Positions 8,354 through 17,328 of a stretch of 64,000 bases of DNA are shown here, piece by piece. Origin of the DNA: Cyclobacteriaceae bacterium. GTDB lineage: Bacteria; Bacteroidota; Bacteroidia; Cytophagales; Cyclobacteriaceae. Position 1 is the stretch's first letter; each line of letters opens with the position of its first letter. The position numbers and the translations under genes were made by a program. The DNA lies in NCBI GenBank assembly GCA_026129485.1, contig JAHCHY010000007.1, positions 124,001 to 188,000 on the forward strand, in the 5' to 3' direction. The notes beneath the pieces were generated by a model. The model made no database searches, was not told the origin of the DNA, and saw nothing but the letters and a program-made list of their open reading frames with translations.

Positions 8354-9892
8354 ATGAAGTCGCGGTTTATTTTTTTGTTCCTGTTTTACTTTTCCATGAT
8401 TGCCAATGCCCAGTTCGAGCTGGTTAATTCCGGTTACGATGAACAGGCGCCCGTAATAAGCCCGGACGGCAAAACACTTTATCTCACCGTTGCCAATCAT
8501 CCGCAGAATGTGGGCGGTGTAAAAGACCCGGGCGATATCTGGATTTCGGTATGGGCAGGTAATGCGTGGTCGGCTCCCGTACATGGCGGCACGGTAATCA
8601 ACAGCCGGGGGTATAATGGCGTAGCCGGAATCAGCCGCAGCGGTAACGAGCTTTTTTTGTTTAATCATTATACCAAAACGGGCGACCCGCCCGCTACACA
8701 GGGCATATCCGTTTCAATCAAAAGTAATGCAGGCTGGACGGCACCTAAAAACATTACCATTCCGTATTTCCGAAATCGCTCGGCACACTTTAGCGGGCAA
8801 TGGCATGAAGGTCTGCAGGCATTTGTCTTTGCGGCAGAATCATACAATACGCTTGGCGCGGAAGACCTGTATATTACCTTTTACCTGGAAGGCCGCTGGT
8901 CTGAGCCGATACACCTGGGTAATCTTGTCAACACGCCTTTGCAGGAAATGAGCCCTTCGCTAAGCGCAGATGGCAGGCATCTTTTCTTTGCATCGAACGG
9001 AAGGCACGGCAGCACAGGCAGCTATGATATTTACATGAGCGAACGTTTGGATGATACCTGGAAAAGCTGGTCGATACCGGTGAATCTTGGCGCAGATGTA
9101 AATACCGATGGCCGGGAATTATACTTCCAGAAGTTTGAATCTCAAAGCCAGGCAATTTATACCTCAACCAACAACAGCGATGGCTATGGCGATATCCGGA
9201 TTTACCGCGAAAAGCTGCCGGAAGTACAGCAGGTAGATACGCTTTTGAAGATTGTGGAAAGTAAACGTGAATATAAAGACACCCTTAAACGGGTAAAGCT
9301 TTTCGGGCGTGTAAGCAGCTCGAAAAACGGAACGGGCATTCCTGCACGGATTATTTTCAGGTCTGACTCTACTTACGTAACCCATGCAAATGAAAGCGGA
9401 ACCTATACTTTTCAGATACCATCCACCCGTGTGTATACAATCGAAGTAGAAAGCAGGGGTTACATTAATCTGGCCGAGCGCCTCGATATTCATACGTTCG
9501 AGATGGCCTCGCTTGAAATGAACTTCAGGCTTCAGCCCATTGAAGTAGGAGCAAGCGTTAACCTGAAAAGCGTGCTGTTTGAATTAGGTACCACTGAATT
9601 GCTGGAAGAGTCGTACCCCGAACTGAATGTGGTGGTGGATTTCCTGAATAATAATCCAAAGGTGGAAATTGAGCTTCAGGGGCACACCGATAACCGGGGC
9701 GACCGTGTAAAAAACGTTTTGCTCTCGCAGCAGCGGGTGGATAAAATCAAAGCATACCTGATAAGCAAAGGAGTAAACGGTAAACGTATCAGGGGCAAAG
9801 GATTTGGCGGCTCGCGCCCGGTAGCCACCAGCGATTCGGAAGAAGCCCGCAAGCTAAACCGCAGGGTAGAGTTCAGGATTGTCAGGAACTAA
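8354..9892 (+). CDS. OmpA-family protein with PD40 beta-propeller repeats
   Basis: 512 residues. The ATG at 8354 is chosen over an upstream TTG at 8339 because it opens directly onto a signal peptide (1-19, ending ANAQ). Residues about 25-290 hold PD40/TolB-like propeller blades (APVISPDGKTLYLT, PSLSADGRHLFFASNG, DGRELYFQ). About 310-385 is a carboxypeptidase-regulatory-like domain. About 395-512 is the OmpA peptidoglycan-binding domain, with LQGHTDNRG, LLSQQRVDKIKAYLISKGV and NRRVEFRIV. The architecture suggests an outer-membrane-anchored protein holding the envelope to peptidoglycan. A strong terminator follows. Confidence 0.93.
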   Translation: MKSRFIFLFLFYFSMIANAQFELVNSGYDEQAPVISPDGKTLYLTVANHPQNVGGVKDPGDIWISVWAGNAWSAPVHGGTVINSRGYNGVAGISRSGNELFLFNHYTKTGDPPATQGISVSIKSNAGWTAPKNITIPYFRNRSAHFSGQWHEGLQAFVFAAESYNTLGAEDLYITFYLEGRWSEPIHLGNLVNTPLQEMSPSLSADGRHLFFASNGRHGSTGSYDIYMSERLDDTWKSWSIPVNLGADVNTDGRELYFQKFESQSQAIYTSTNNSDGYGDIRIYREKLPEVQQVDTLLKIVESKREYKDTLKRVKLFGRVSSSKNGTGIPARIIFRSDSTYVTHANESGTYTFQIPSTRVYTIEVESRGYINLAERLDIHTFEMASLEMNFRLQPIEVGASVNLKSVLFELGTTELLEESYPELNVVVDFLNNNPKVEIELQGHTDNRGDRVKNVLLSQQRVDKIKAYLISKGVNGKRIRGKGFGGSRPVATSDSEEARKLNRRVEFRIVRN

Positions 9893-9917
9893 AAAAAGAT
9901 ACGCTTCTATCTAAACA

Positions 9918-9947
9918 AAAAAGCCCCGTAAACATACGGGGCTTTTT
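9918..9947. terminator. Bidirectional rho-independent terminator
   Basis: AAAAAGCCCCGTA (9918-9930), a 4-base loop, and TACGGGGCTTTTT (9935-9947) form a perfect 13-bp stem with A-run and T-run ends. It serves the OmpA-family gene on the plus strand and the SWIB gene on the minus strand, which converge here. Confidence 0.92.
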
Positions 9948-9968
9948 AGCATCAGTAATTCTGATTGA

Positions 9969-10334
9969 TTACTTGGCATGCTTGCCGATAAGCTTAGCCA
10001 GGTCGAACATCGATACCTGGTTCTTGCCACCGAAAACAACTTTCAGCTTTTCATCGGCATTGATCATGCGCCTGTTCTTAGAATCCTGCAAGCCGTTCTT
10101 CTTAATGTAAGCCCACAACTTCTTGATGATCTCAGTGCGGGGAACAGCCTTGTTACCAATTACCGCTGCCAATGCAGGGCTTGGTGCTAACGCAACCATG
10201 AATGCCGCGTTAGGCTTGCGAGCCGACTTTTTCTTAGCTGCTTTCTTAACAACTTTCTTAGCGGCTTTTTTAGCTACCTTCTTAACAGGTTTCTTAGCAG
10301 CTTTTTTAGCTGCCTTTTTTGCTTTTTTTGCCAT
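9969..10334 (-). CDS. SWIB/MDM2-domain protein with histone H1-like lysine-rich tail
   Basis: 121 residues. The first 41 are almost only Lys, Ala and Val in KKAAKK-type repeats, resembling the tail of histone H1 or of bacterial Hc1-like proteins. Residues about 43-120 form a SWIB domain: FMVALAPSPALAAVIGNKAVPRTEIIKKLWAYIKKNGLQD, then INADEKLKVVFG, then VSMFDLAKLIGKHL-like KHAK. SWIB domains are typical of eukaryotic chromatin-remodelling subunits and occur in some bacteria. The tail should bind DNA without sequence preference. A nucleoid-associated role is inferred. No start ambiguity is seen. Confidence 0.92.
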   Translation of the reverse strand: MAKKAKKAAKKAAKKPVKKVAKKAAKKVVKKAAKKKSARKPNAAFMVALAPSPALAAVIGNKAVPRTEIIKKLWAYIKKNGLQDSKNRRMINADEKLKVVFGGKNQVSMFDLAKLIGKHAK

Positions 10335-11251
10335 AGCAATAAATAGTGTTTAGTGGTTTCTTCCGGAGTTAGTTTACAGATAACCGGAATTGGGCTCAAA
10401 TGTAATAAGTTATCTGAATTATTAAACAATCGGTAGTAAATTCCTATAGGGGAAACAGCCCTCACAGCAATTGCTTATCTCATATAATATGAATCGAATT
10501 CTATCACTTGAGTAGAAAGATTTCAGAAGTTTTCCTTCCTCGTGGCGCGACTATGGCACCAGCTATTTACAGCTTATTGCTACCCGGTGTGATGGCTATA
10601 AACCGGTTCTTCCCCCTATAGAAAAAGACTTAAGACAAACCGTAACTCCAAGTGGTTGAATTGTGCTTCGGGAGTAGACGAAGGGGTAATAATCTCTTCA
10701 AGACACTGACGGCAAGCAACCTGAAGTAAGTTAAGCACGAACTGATTTGTATTCGAAACATAAAGGTGTTGAGCAAATACCTGCTGCTGATCCAATTATA
10801 ATAACTTTTGAATCTCAATTAGTTAATACAACTGATTTACCCCAACACTTGAAACAAAAATTCCAAACGATGTTGGTATCGTTTCATTATATGGACGAAC
10901 CCAAACGCTAAGAAAATTTTACAGCAGGCAGTTAGCAAAAAAGTTCCGATTGCCACCTTCGAGCCACTCCCCGGAAACGTTCCGGCCTTTATCGCTATGC
11001 TCTTTGTGCCGCTTAATGAGCTGGTTGTTTACACCCGCTATCAGATCCGTACACTGAGCGTACTGCCATTCATTTATCTTATTCCATTGGCATTCTATGA
11101 AATGGCATTGCTTGCATCTTGCGGATGTAACCTCCACCCAATCGGAGGCCTTGATTTCCACCTAAAAAAAATTGGAAAATTTTTTCCGGGGAACAGGAAA
11201 AACCGGCTCCGGCCCAATGAAAATCACCTGCCGTTACGGGGAGCTGAAGGA
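10335..11251. other. 917-bp stretch without a credible gene, possibly decayed coding DNA
   Basis: No frame with a plausible start and a recognisable product crosses this stretch. The plus-strand frame 10735-10909 is open for 58 codons without any start codon and has protein-like composition (for example IITFESQLVNTTDLPQHLK). A shifted frame continues past it. This looks like the remains of a broken gene, but no family could be recognised. The region 10335-10460 should contain the SWIB gene promoter, reading leftwards. Confidence 0.45.
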
Positions 11252-12940
11252 TTAAAACCCAACGGCCGTATCATCACCACGGGTATTATCTGCACCGCCT
11301 TCTAATTTACCATCGGGCAGAACGAGAATGGCATCTACACGACCTATTGCCCTGCGTGGCGTTATCTTGTGCCCCATGTTTACAAGCGCCAGGCTGTCGG
11401 CTTTGGTCAATGCGCCTGTCTCAGGTATAACCATGTCCGGCTGCCATTGCGAATGTATTCTGCGTGCATTTACTGCCTCCTGCATGCGCATGTTATGCTC
11501 CACTACATTCAGGATAACCTGGAACACAGAAGTAATAATGGTTGAACCGCCCGGAGTGCCCACCACCATAAACAAGCGTCCGTCTTTCTCTACAATAGTG
11601 GGTGTCATCGCGCTAAGCATGCGCTTGTTGGGCTCTATCTTGTTAGCTTCAGCACCCAGTACGCCAAACATATTCGGCACGCCCGGCTTCGCGCTGAAGT
11701 CGTCCATCTCATTGTTCAGGAAAAACCCGGAGCCGGCAACCACTACATGCGAACCAAACCAGCCGTTGATGGTAGTGGTTACCGACACAGCATTGCCATA
11801 CGGATCAACAATAGAGTAGTGGGTTGTTTCTTCTGATTCATAACCGGGTATTACACCTTCCTTTACTTCAGCGCTGGGAGTAGCCTTTTCAGGATTGTAG
11901 GTACTCATGCGGTCATCGTTATACTGGTCATCAATCATTTGTTTGATGGGCACCTCGTAAAAATCAGGATCACCAAGGTAAATAGCACGATCAGCATAAA
12001 CCCTGCGCTCGGCTTCTGTCATCAGGTGAACCGCAGCAACCGAATTGTGTCCCCATTGACGAATAGGGTAGGGCTCTATTGATTTAAGCAACTGTACCAG
12101 GCACACCCCTCCGCTGGATGAAGGTGGCATGGAAATAATTTTATATTCCTTGTAATTGGCAATAACCGGGTCGCGCCAAACGGCATTGTAGTTCTTCAGA
12201 TCTTCGAGTGTAATCAAGCCCTTGCCGCGTTTCATCTCTGCGGCAATATTTTCTGCCGTAGCACCTTCATAAAAACCGGCCCGGCCTTTATCGCGAATCA
12301 GCTCAAGTGTATGCCCTAATTCTGTCCAGCGAATGGAATCACCGGCCTTCCAGGAATCGCGCAGTAAATAACCGGGCATTATAGTATTGTATTTCTGCAG
12401 GTCCTCCTGCATTTCGTTAAACCAGTTAGCCTCCCGTTGCGTAAGCGTAAAGCCATTCAACGCAAGATCAATGGCGGGTTGCACCAGGTCTTTCCATGGA
12501 AGTGTGCCATACTTTTTGTGAGCTTCCGCCATACCTTCTACCGAACCGGGAACACCCGAAGCAAGATGCCCCTGTGTGCTGAGTTCGGGAATCACATTGC
12601 CGGCAGAATCGAGGTACATATCAGTAGTGGCTGCCGCAGGGGCCTTCTCCCGGAAATCAAGCGCAGCGGTTGTTCCGTCTTTTAACCGTACCACCATAAA
12701 ACCCCCGCCACCGATATTCCCGGCTGCCGGAAACACAACAGCCAGCGCAAAGTGTGTAGCAATAGCTGCATCTATGGCATTGCCACCTTTCTTCATAATG
12801 TCCGACCCTACCTGCGAGGCCAGCGCATGTGCCGATACAACCATGGCTGAGTCGGTCACCAGGCCAATTACTTTTTCTTTTCGGGAGGTGTTACAGGCAA
12901 GGACTATAATGGCCAATGGCAGAACAAAGATGCGTTTCAT
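11252..12940 (-). CDS. ggt: Gamma-glutamyltransferase, lipoprotein form
   Basis: 562 residues. The N-terminus has a lipobox with Cys16 (IIVLAC), so it is probably lipid-anchored in the periplasm. The family signature [10 protein letters not shown] lies at 52-61. The autocleavage site precedes Thr372 in ETTHYSIVD, which becomes the N-terminal nucleophile of the small subunit. The large subunit motif [11 protein letters not shown] and the small subunit [14 protein letters not shown] also fit. It transfers or hydrolyses the gamma-glutamyl group of glutathione and related peptides. The TetR-type regulator gene is divergent, 56 bp away, so the regulator may act on this promoter. Confidence 0.95.
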   Translation of the reverse strand: MKRIFVLPLAIIVLACNTSRKEKVIGLVTDSAMVVSAHALASQVGSDIMKKGGNAIDAAIATHFALAVVFPAAGNIGGGGFMVVRLKDGTTAALDFREKAPAAATTDMYLDSAGNVIPELSTQGHLASGVPGSVEGMAEAHKKYGTLPWKDLVQPAIDLALNGFTLTQREANWFNEMQEDLQKYNTIMPGYLLRDSWKAGDSIRWTELGHTLELIRDKGRAGFYEGATAENIAAEMKRGKGLITLEDLKNYNAVWRDPVIANYKEYKIISMPPSSSGGVCLVQLLKSIEPYPIRQWGHNSVAAVHLMTEAERRVYADRAIYLGDPDFYEVPIKQMIDDQYNDDRMSTYNPEKATPSAEVKEGVIPGYESEETTHYSIVDPYGNAVSVTTTINGWFGSHVVVAGSGFFLNNEMDDFSAKPGVPNMFGVLGAEANKIEPNKRMLSAMTPTIVEKDGRLFMVVGTPGGSTIITSVFQVILNVVEHNMRMQEAVNARRIHSQWQPDMVIPETGALTKADSLALVNMGHKITPRRAIGRVDAILVLPDGKLEGGADNTRGDDTAVGF

Positions 12941-12996
12941 GGAGCAGATGGTTGGTTTTATGAAGCTAAATGTATTACTTCCGATCGAAGTTTACC

Positions 12997-13626
12997 ATGA
13001 GCCTGCGAAAAGAAAAAGCTGCCCGATTAAAACTCAGTGTGCTGGACCACACCATCAAGCTGATCGGCAAGAAATCATTTGATGATCTGTATGTGGAAGA
13101 GATTTGTGCCAAAGTAAAAATCTCGAAAGTAACTTTGTTCAAGTACTTTCCGCAGAAGGAAGACATCCTGCTATACTATTTCCGTATCTGGTGCCTGAAG
13201 CGGGCCGTGGAGTTTCGCGATAAGCCCAGAGAAGGAGTGGCTGGTATTACCTATCTCTTTGATAAGCTGGCTGAGGATTGCGAAGCCCACCCGGGTATAA
13301 TCCTGAGCTTGTTTGCTTACCTGGCCGACCTGAAGCGTCCGCCCAAGCCATTCCCGGTAAAAGCAGAAGAAAAGAAGCTGATCTTTCCGGAGGTGAAGGA
13401 TATTCAATTGGTAGAAATTCAATCGCTGGACCAGATGTTTGAGAAGTTTACCCTCGAAGCAATCTTTAAGAAAGAAATTACCAAAACGGCATCTACCCGC
13501 GATCTTACTAATTTGCTGAGTACCATCTTTTACGGATCGGTGGTTACGGCACACATCCAGCAGCTAAGCCCGGTAAAGTTTTTCTTCAGAAGAAATATTG
13601 AGATGGTGCTGAAGGGGCTTCAATAA
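12997..13626 (+). CDS. TetR/AcrR family transcriptional regulator
   Basis: 210 residues from the ATG at 12997. A longer frame from 12970 adds nine residues unlike the family. The N-terminal DNA-binding domain (about 1-55) contains the helix-turn-helix YVEEICAKVKISKVTLFKYFPQKEDIL, with the usual TLFKYF recognition helix end. The C-terminal helical domain is divergent, as expected for ligand binding. It is divergent from the gamma-glutamyltransferase gene and may control it or itself. The ligand is unknown. Confidence 0.9.
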   Translation: MSLRKEKAARLKLSVLDHTIKLIGKKSFDDLYVEEICAKVKISKVTLFKYFPQKEDILLYYFRIWCLKRAVEFRDKPREGVAGITYLFDKLAEDCEAHPGIILSLFAYLADLKRPPKPFPVKAEEKKLIFPEVKDIQLVEIQSLDQMFEKFTLEAIFKKEITKTASTRDLTNLLSTIFYGSVVTAHIQQLSPVKFFFRRNIEMVLKGLQ

Positions 13627-13630
13627 TCGG

Positions 13631-13700
13631 GTATTGGGTATTAGGCATTAGGTATTGGGAGCTGATAAAGATTACAAACTAATGCCCAATACCTGATACT
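13631..13700. repeat. Imperfect palindromic repeat of GGTATTGGG/GGCATTAGG words
   Basis: GTATTGGGTATTAGGCATTA (13631-13650) runs on into GGTATTGGGAG. The complement AATGCCCAATACCTGATACT (13681-13700) forms the other arm. The same words occur next to the inverted repeat at 6625-6715. It sits between two convergent genes, where it could assist termination. Confidence 0.55.
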
Positions 13701-13705
13701 CAACA

Positions 13706-13906
13706 TCATTTCATCCGTACCATCTTCGTGCGTTTACGCTCAAACATGCGGATGTGCCTGTTCCCCACCGGAATATCAATTACATACCGGTTACCTCTTG
13801 CCCATACTTTGTGTGTACGGGGCTTTACCACTTTCTCACCTTTACCCAGCAGACCGCAGGAAGAAACCAGGACTGCCAGCAGGAATACAAAAAATCCGCG
13901 CTTCAT
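13706..13906 (-). CDS. Small lipoprotein of unknown function
   Basis: 66 residues. The hydrophobic N-terminus ends in the lipobox VSSC (Cys17), followed by GLLGKGEK and a basic, Arg/Lys-rich C-terminal part (YVIDIPVGNRHIRMFERKRT). The product is probably anchored in the periplasm. Nothing in it identifies a function. The terminal stop adjoins the palindromic repeat at 13631-13700. Confidence 0.65.
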   Translation of the reverse strand: MKRGFFVFLLAVLVSSCGLLGKGEKVVKPRTHKVWARGNRYVIDIPVGNRHIRMFERKRTKMVRMK

Positions 13907-13967
13907 GTTGATAACCGAACTTTAAAAATAGCTTTTTATTTCGATAAGAGAGATGTAAATTTCAATC

Positions 13968-14291
13968 ATGGTACCAGCAAAATTTTATGAAACATTAAGT
14001 GAGGCAATTACCGATTTAAAGAAACGCGGGTATGTTCATGATTTCAACCTGCATCCTGAATGGATTGAATGCCCGCCACTCAATTTACAGTTTAAGCCTG
14101 CTGAATTTCATGTAGATGAAGTGCATCGCTTTGAAGGCATGACCAATCCTGCCGACAGCTCCATTCTTATGGCTATTCAATCTTCAACCGGCATCAAAGG
14201 ATTATTGGTTGATGCGTATGGCATGTACAGCGATTCGTTAAGCCCTGAGATGATCAAATGCCTTACGATCGATAAGAGAACTTCACATTGA
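13968..14291 (+). CDS. Conserved hypothetical protein
   Basis: 107-residue acidic cytoplasmic protein. The pattern TLSEAITDLKKRGYVHDFNL, then FHVDEVHRFEGMTNPADSSI, then GIKGLLVDAYGMYSDSLS matches a small family widespread in Bacteroidota. Its members are sometimes labelled phosphoribosylpyrophosphate synthetase, but no PRPP-synthetase motif is present here. The function is unknown. Confidence 0.8.
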   Translation: MVPAKFYETLSEAITDLKKRGYVHDFNLHPEWIECPPLNLQFKPAEFHVDEVHRFEGMTNPADSSILMAIQSSTGIKGLLVDAYGMYSDSLSPEMIKCLTIDKRTSH

Positions 14292-14356
14292 AAGAGAAGT
14301 AGTCTTGTTGCACATCGAGCGTAATTAGAAAGTGAGCGCATAAACTTTTACCCTGT

Positions 14357-14851
14357 ATGAAAAGGCCGAAGCTGAAAATTGAAATGACCAGGCTGGATTG
14401 GGCCATAGAGGCAATAGCTTTTATGATCTGGGCCGGCACTATACTTTTCTTAATTCTTAACTTTAGAAGAACACCCGAAGAGATTCCAACACATTATGGT
14501 ACTTCGGGTGTGCCCGATGCCTTTGGCAGCAAGGACACACTCTGGCTGCTGGCTGGTATAAGTACCTTACTTTATGCACTCCTAACCTGGATAGCAAATT
14601 ATCCTCATTGGTATAATTATACTGTTGAGATTACACCGGAAAACGCTGAGCGTCAATACACCATAGCCGTTAGAATGATGCGTATATTGAAGATTGTAAT
14701 AATGATAATATTCGCTTATATCCACTTCAGCTCTATGATCGGCAGCTACCTGGGAGTGTGGTTTCTGCCAGCAACCTCATTGGTGCTGGTGGCGATAATT
14801 GGTTTCTACCTGTATAAAGCAAACACCAAAGCAAATAATGTAAGCCATTAA
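14357..14851 (+). CDS. DUF1648 family membrane protein
   Basis: 164 residues with four predicted membrane helices (about 15-35, 55-78, 105-125, 130-150). The first helix and following loop FRRTPEEIPTHYGTSGVPDAFGSKDTLW match DUF1648, the N-terminal module of SdpI-like immunity/signal proteins. The SdpI C-terminal domain is absent, so a bacteriocin-immunity role is not implied. It probably stands alone just upstream of tRNA-Asp. Confidence 0.85.
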   Translation: MKRPKLKIEMTRLDWAIEAIAFMIWAGTILFLILNFRRTPEEIPTHYGTSGVPDAFGSKDTLWLLAGISTLLYALLTWIANYPHWYNYTVEITPENAERQYTIAVRMMRILKIVIMIIFAYIHFSSMIGSYLGVWFLPATSLVLVAIIGFYLYKANTKANNVSH

Positions 14852-14892
14852 GAAATAATTTCGTTGTTTTTTGCAATGCATGAAGGTAGCAC

Positions 14893-14900
14893 TATATTTG
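14893..14900 (+). promoter_or_regulatory. Bacteroidota-type -7 promoter box for tRNA-Asp
   Basis: TATATTTG matches the TAnnTTTG -7 consensus of the Bacteroidota housekeeping sigma factor and lies about 40 bp before the tRNA. A TTG-containing -33 region (TTTTTTGC, about 14870) is at a plausible distance. Confidence 0.6.
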
Positions 14901-14940
14901 CAACCTCATTTTTAGCGCCTGGCGCCAGGAATGAGGGAAT

Positions 14941-15014
14941 GGTCCGGTAGTTCAGCTGGTTAGAATGCCTGCCTGTCACGCAGGAGGTCGCGGGTTCGAG
15001 TCCCGTCCGGACCG
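14941..15014 (+). tRNA. tRNA-Asp (anticodon GTC)
   Basis: The acceptor stem GGTCCGG (14941-14947) pairs with CCGGACC (15007-15013), with discriminator G at 15014. The anticodon stem CCTGC/GCAGG (14968-14972/14980-14984) encloses CTGTCAC with anticodon GTC at 14975-14977. The T arm contains GGTTCGAGTC. CCA is not encoded. The 3' end is the target of the integrative element that follows, and the gene remains intact. Confidence 0.97.
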
Positions 15015-15015
15015 C
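15000..15015 (+). repeat. attL: 16-bp direct repeat at the tRNA-Asp 3' end
   Basis: GTCCCGTCCGGACCGC covers the T-arm end and the 3' acceptor strand of tRNA-Asp, plus one base beyond. The exact copy is at 25628-25643. Integration at a tRNA 3' end that keeps the gene whole is typical of tyrosine recombinases. Confidence 0.9.
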
Positions 15016-15017
15016 TT

Positions 15018-15043
15018 AGAGGGGTTTATACCCCTCTTTTTTT
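15018..15043 (+). terminator. Terminator after tRNA-Asp, supplied by the element
   Basis: AGAGGGG (15018-15024), loop TTTATA, CCCCTCT (15031-15037) and a T-run form a strong rho-independent terminator. It replaces the chromosomal one displaced to 25650-25677, so tRNA transcription still ends before the integrase. Confidence 0.88.
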
Positions 15044-15086
15044 AAATATAGGGCATTTCCGTGCCAATTACAACCCTTTAGACCCC

Positions 15087-15130
15087 ACTGAATCTTGACC
15101 TGTACCTTGACCCGTTGTATATTGGGTCAA
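15087..15130 (+). repeat. Left copy of arm-type repeat and inverted half-site before the integrase
   Basis: The 27 bases 15087-15113 match 25543-25569 near attR at 22 positions, in the same orientation. The unit contains two TTGACC-type words about 11 bp apart. An inverted GGGTCAA at 15124-15130 abuts the integrase ATG at 15132. Such paired sites just inside both ends resemble arm-type binding sites of tyrosine recombinases. The copy at the integrase start could also give autoregulation. Confidence 0.6.
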
Positions 15131-15131
15131 A

Positions 15132-16346
15132 ATGAAGATCAGGTTCCTTTTAAAAAAGAAAGCAGGTCAAGGTAGTTCAGGATTGATTTATGTTGCCCTG
15201 TATTTCAAAGACCAGGCAGAGCTGATCTCTACCGGGCAAAGGATCCATAAAAGCGATTGGAGCCCGGTTGACCAATTTCCGAAAGATCATCGCGGTGAGG
15301 TAGCCAAAGCTATCACCGAAGTAAAATCAAGAATCAGTAAGGCGATTACACGGTTAGAAGCCCAGGAGGAAATAGTAACGCCATTCTCTGTTAAGCAGGA
15401 ATTCAACCGGTTTGAAAGTGAACGCATAACCAAGAAGCTCGCCAGCGACAAAAAACAAAAGGCAGATAATAAATCCGTAAAGAGCCTGGTTAATGATTGG
15501 CTCGAGAATAGCCTTTTCCATTACGAGCCATCTACTCAAAAGGCCGTGCGGGAATCCATGAAGCAGTTTCTTGAGTTCTTAACGAAGTCAGGAAACGGGG
15601 GTATAGAAAGGGGAGACCTTAACGAATCAATCATTACCGCCTACGAGCGCTACCTTCAGGAAAAGCGGAAGCTGGCCAACAGCACACACGGCAAGCGAAT
15701 GAAGCACCTCCGGTGGTTTTTGAAAACGCTGGGGTACGATGTGAACACCATTAAAATCCGTACCGGCAAAAAAGAAATTATTGCCCTTTCAGATAAAGAG
15801 GTGGAGCAACTGGAGCAAGTTGACGTAAACGATAGCTCTGAGCTGCAAAAAGCAAAGGATATCTTCCTGCTGGGTGTTTACACCGGGTTGCGGATAAGCG
15901 ATTTGAAGCGGGTTAATGAGACCCGAATCATTGACGGCAAAATCAGAATGACCCTTCAAAAGAACGATAAGGAAGTTACCATTCCATTATTAGCCAAAGC
16001 CCGGAAGATTATAGAGCGGCACGGCAACCGATCGCCCCGCATAAGCGAACAGGCGCTTAACCGGGCAATAAAGACAGTATGCCAAAAGGCCGGTATTGTA
16101 ACCAGGTTAACCATCCGGGTTAATATTGCCGGCCGCGACACAGACAAAGAAGAACCCAAGTATAAGCTGATAACCTCCCACACGGCCGGTAAAACGTTTA
16201 TCTCACTTGCCCCCCAATGGTTTGGGCTTAGCCCGGCAGAAGTAGCTGCAATTGTGGGTAAAGACCTGAAGACAGTTTTGAATCATTACTATAAGCTTCC
16301 GCTTGAATCGGCCATTATAAAAATAGAATCGCATGAGCAAAATTGA
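15132..16346 (+). CDS. Tyrosine recombinase (integrase) with atypical catalytic motifs
   Basis: 404 residues: N-terminal arm-binding domain (about 1-80), SAM-like core-binding domain (about 113-205), catalytic domain (about 215-395). Arg254 in YTGLRISDL is the first catalytic Arg and Lys280 in QKNDKEVTIP the likely catalytic Lys. Box II reads SHTAGKTF: His350 is present, but the expected Arg three residues on is Gly353. The usual Gly-His before the final helix reads Gly376-Lys377. The nucleophile is Tyr386 or Tyr387. Relatives in Bacteroidota usually show HTGRKTF or HTARRTF here. It is therefore either a divergent or an impaired recombinase. The next gene overlaps its end by 14 bp. Confidence 0.93.
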   Translation: MKIRFLLKKKAGQGSSGLIYVALYFKDQAELISTGQRIHKSDWSPVDQFPKDHRGEVAKAITEVKSRISKAITRLEAQEEIVTPFSVKQEFNRFESERITKKLASDKKQKADNKSVKSLVNDWLENSLFHYEPSTQKAVRESMKQFLEFLTKSGNGGIERGDLNESIITAYERYLQEKRKLANSTHGKRMKHLRWFLKTLGYDVNTIKIRTGKKEIIALSDKEVEQLEQVDVNDSSELQKAKDIFLLGVYTGLRISDLKRVNETRIIDGKIRMTLQKNDKEVTIPLLAKARKIIERHGNRSPRISEQALNRAIKTVCQKAGIVTRLTIRVNIAGRDTDKEEPKYKLITSHTAGKTFISLAPQWFGLSPAEVAAIVGKDLKTVLNHYYKLPLESAIIKIESHEQN

Positions 16347-17328
16347 TCTATTTGAAATACGTACAGACATCTTATGTGATGTTTACAAGGCAACAGGAAA
16401 TTTTAAGATTAGAAAAACTATTGCAGATGTTTTGAGTAGGGAAAATCTCGATAAATCAACCCTTGACTTATACAATGACTTTTTAAGAAGGCATCCGGAA
16501 TTTAAGATTGAACTACCTGATGAAGAAGAATTTATAAATAAAGGGTTTGTAACAGGTGCCAGGTGTATGAAAATGGTACATGAACTTTGGAGTAGGCCTG
16601 ATCTTGACGACCTCATAGAAATTCATTCCGACAATTCACGGTCATACGGTAGAGAGAATCATTATTATTTTTTTGGAGAAACAGAAAATCCTGGAGAGTT
16701 CTTTCAAGTTCCACAACAGGGAGTAATACTGAATCAAAAGGTTGAAATTGATCGAACAAGACACCCAGTATTATATAGATTTTTGTTTGCTTTCGTATTC
16801 TATGTTACCAGCGACCCGATCAGTTTTTTATCGTATCACTTTGAAGAAACTTTCAAAAGAAGCTTAACCGATTACAAAGATTTTTTATTCATTGTTGAAA
16901 AGGAGAACCCCAATTTAATCGAACCTGGTAAACGGATATGGAATAAGTGGATTGAAGATGTACCGCCACTTGTAAAAATGACACAAGAAGCATCTGAATT
17001 CAAGGCACTATTTAAAGATGATAGGCTTTATAATTACGTTATTGGTGAACTTTCAAGAGAAGACCCCGAAAAATGGTTCGACTCACAAGGTAATTTTATC
17101 CGAGTTGGTAGGGGTAACGATAGTCCGGGTGCTGTATGTGATTTACTATCTTTGCTTAAACAATTCGATTACTTTAAATCAAGCATCGATTTCTCGAATC
17201 CCCAAATTGCACATTATGCAAAGTCGTGCTTTGGAGTCATTGTTGGCAGTAGATCAAGCCGCATTAATCACCCTGGTAATCCATTCAATGAGTTGAAAAA
17301 AAGACTTGTGAAAGCCGGCCGTGTTTAG
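16333..17328 (+). CDS. Element protein of unknown function
   Basis: 331 residues, visibly more AT-rich than the chromosome, overlapping the integrase end by 14 bp and so probably co-transcribed. It is soluble, mostly helical, with acidic and aromatic segments. The C-terminal 60 residues (DLLSLLKQFDYFKSS, then HYAKSCFGVIVGSRSSRINHP, then FNELKKRLVKAG) recall a helical module seen at the end of several Bacteroidota mobile-element regulatory proteins, including RteC-like ones. This resemblance is from memory and weak. No enzyme motif is seen. Confidence 0.75.
   Translation: MSKIDLFEIRTDILCDVYKATGNFKIRKTIADVLSRENLDKSTLDLYNDFLRRHPEFKIELPDEEEFINKGFVTGARCMKMVHELWSRPDLDDLIEIHSDNSRSYGRENHYYFFGETENPGEFFQVPQQGVILNQKVEIDRTRHPVLYRFLFAFVFYVTSDPISFLSYHFEETFKRSLTDYKDFLFIVEKENPNLIEPGKRIWNKWIEDVPPLVKMTQEASEFKALFKDDRLYNYVIGELSREDPEKWFDSQGNFIRVGRGNDSPGAVCDLLSLLKQFDYFKSSIDFSNPQIAHYAKSCFGVIVGSRSSRINHPGNPFNELKKRLVKAGRV

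Noticed and set aside
10919-11305. Overlapping 80- and 102-residue ORFs on opposite strands
   Set aside because: Neither has a recognisable domain, start context or protein-like composition, and they shadow each other across the degraded stretch. The part KRHKEHSDKG recalled a GIY-YIG nuclease but lacks the remaining motif.
16333-17328. Capsid protein of a non-tailed virus
   Set aside because: Its size would fit, but it is helix-rich and charged, without the strand-rich pattern of a jelly-roll protein.
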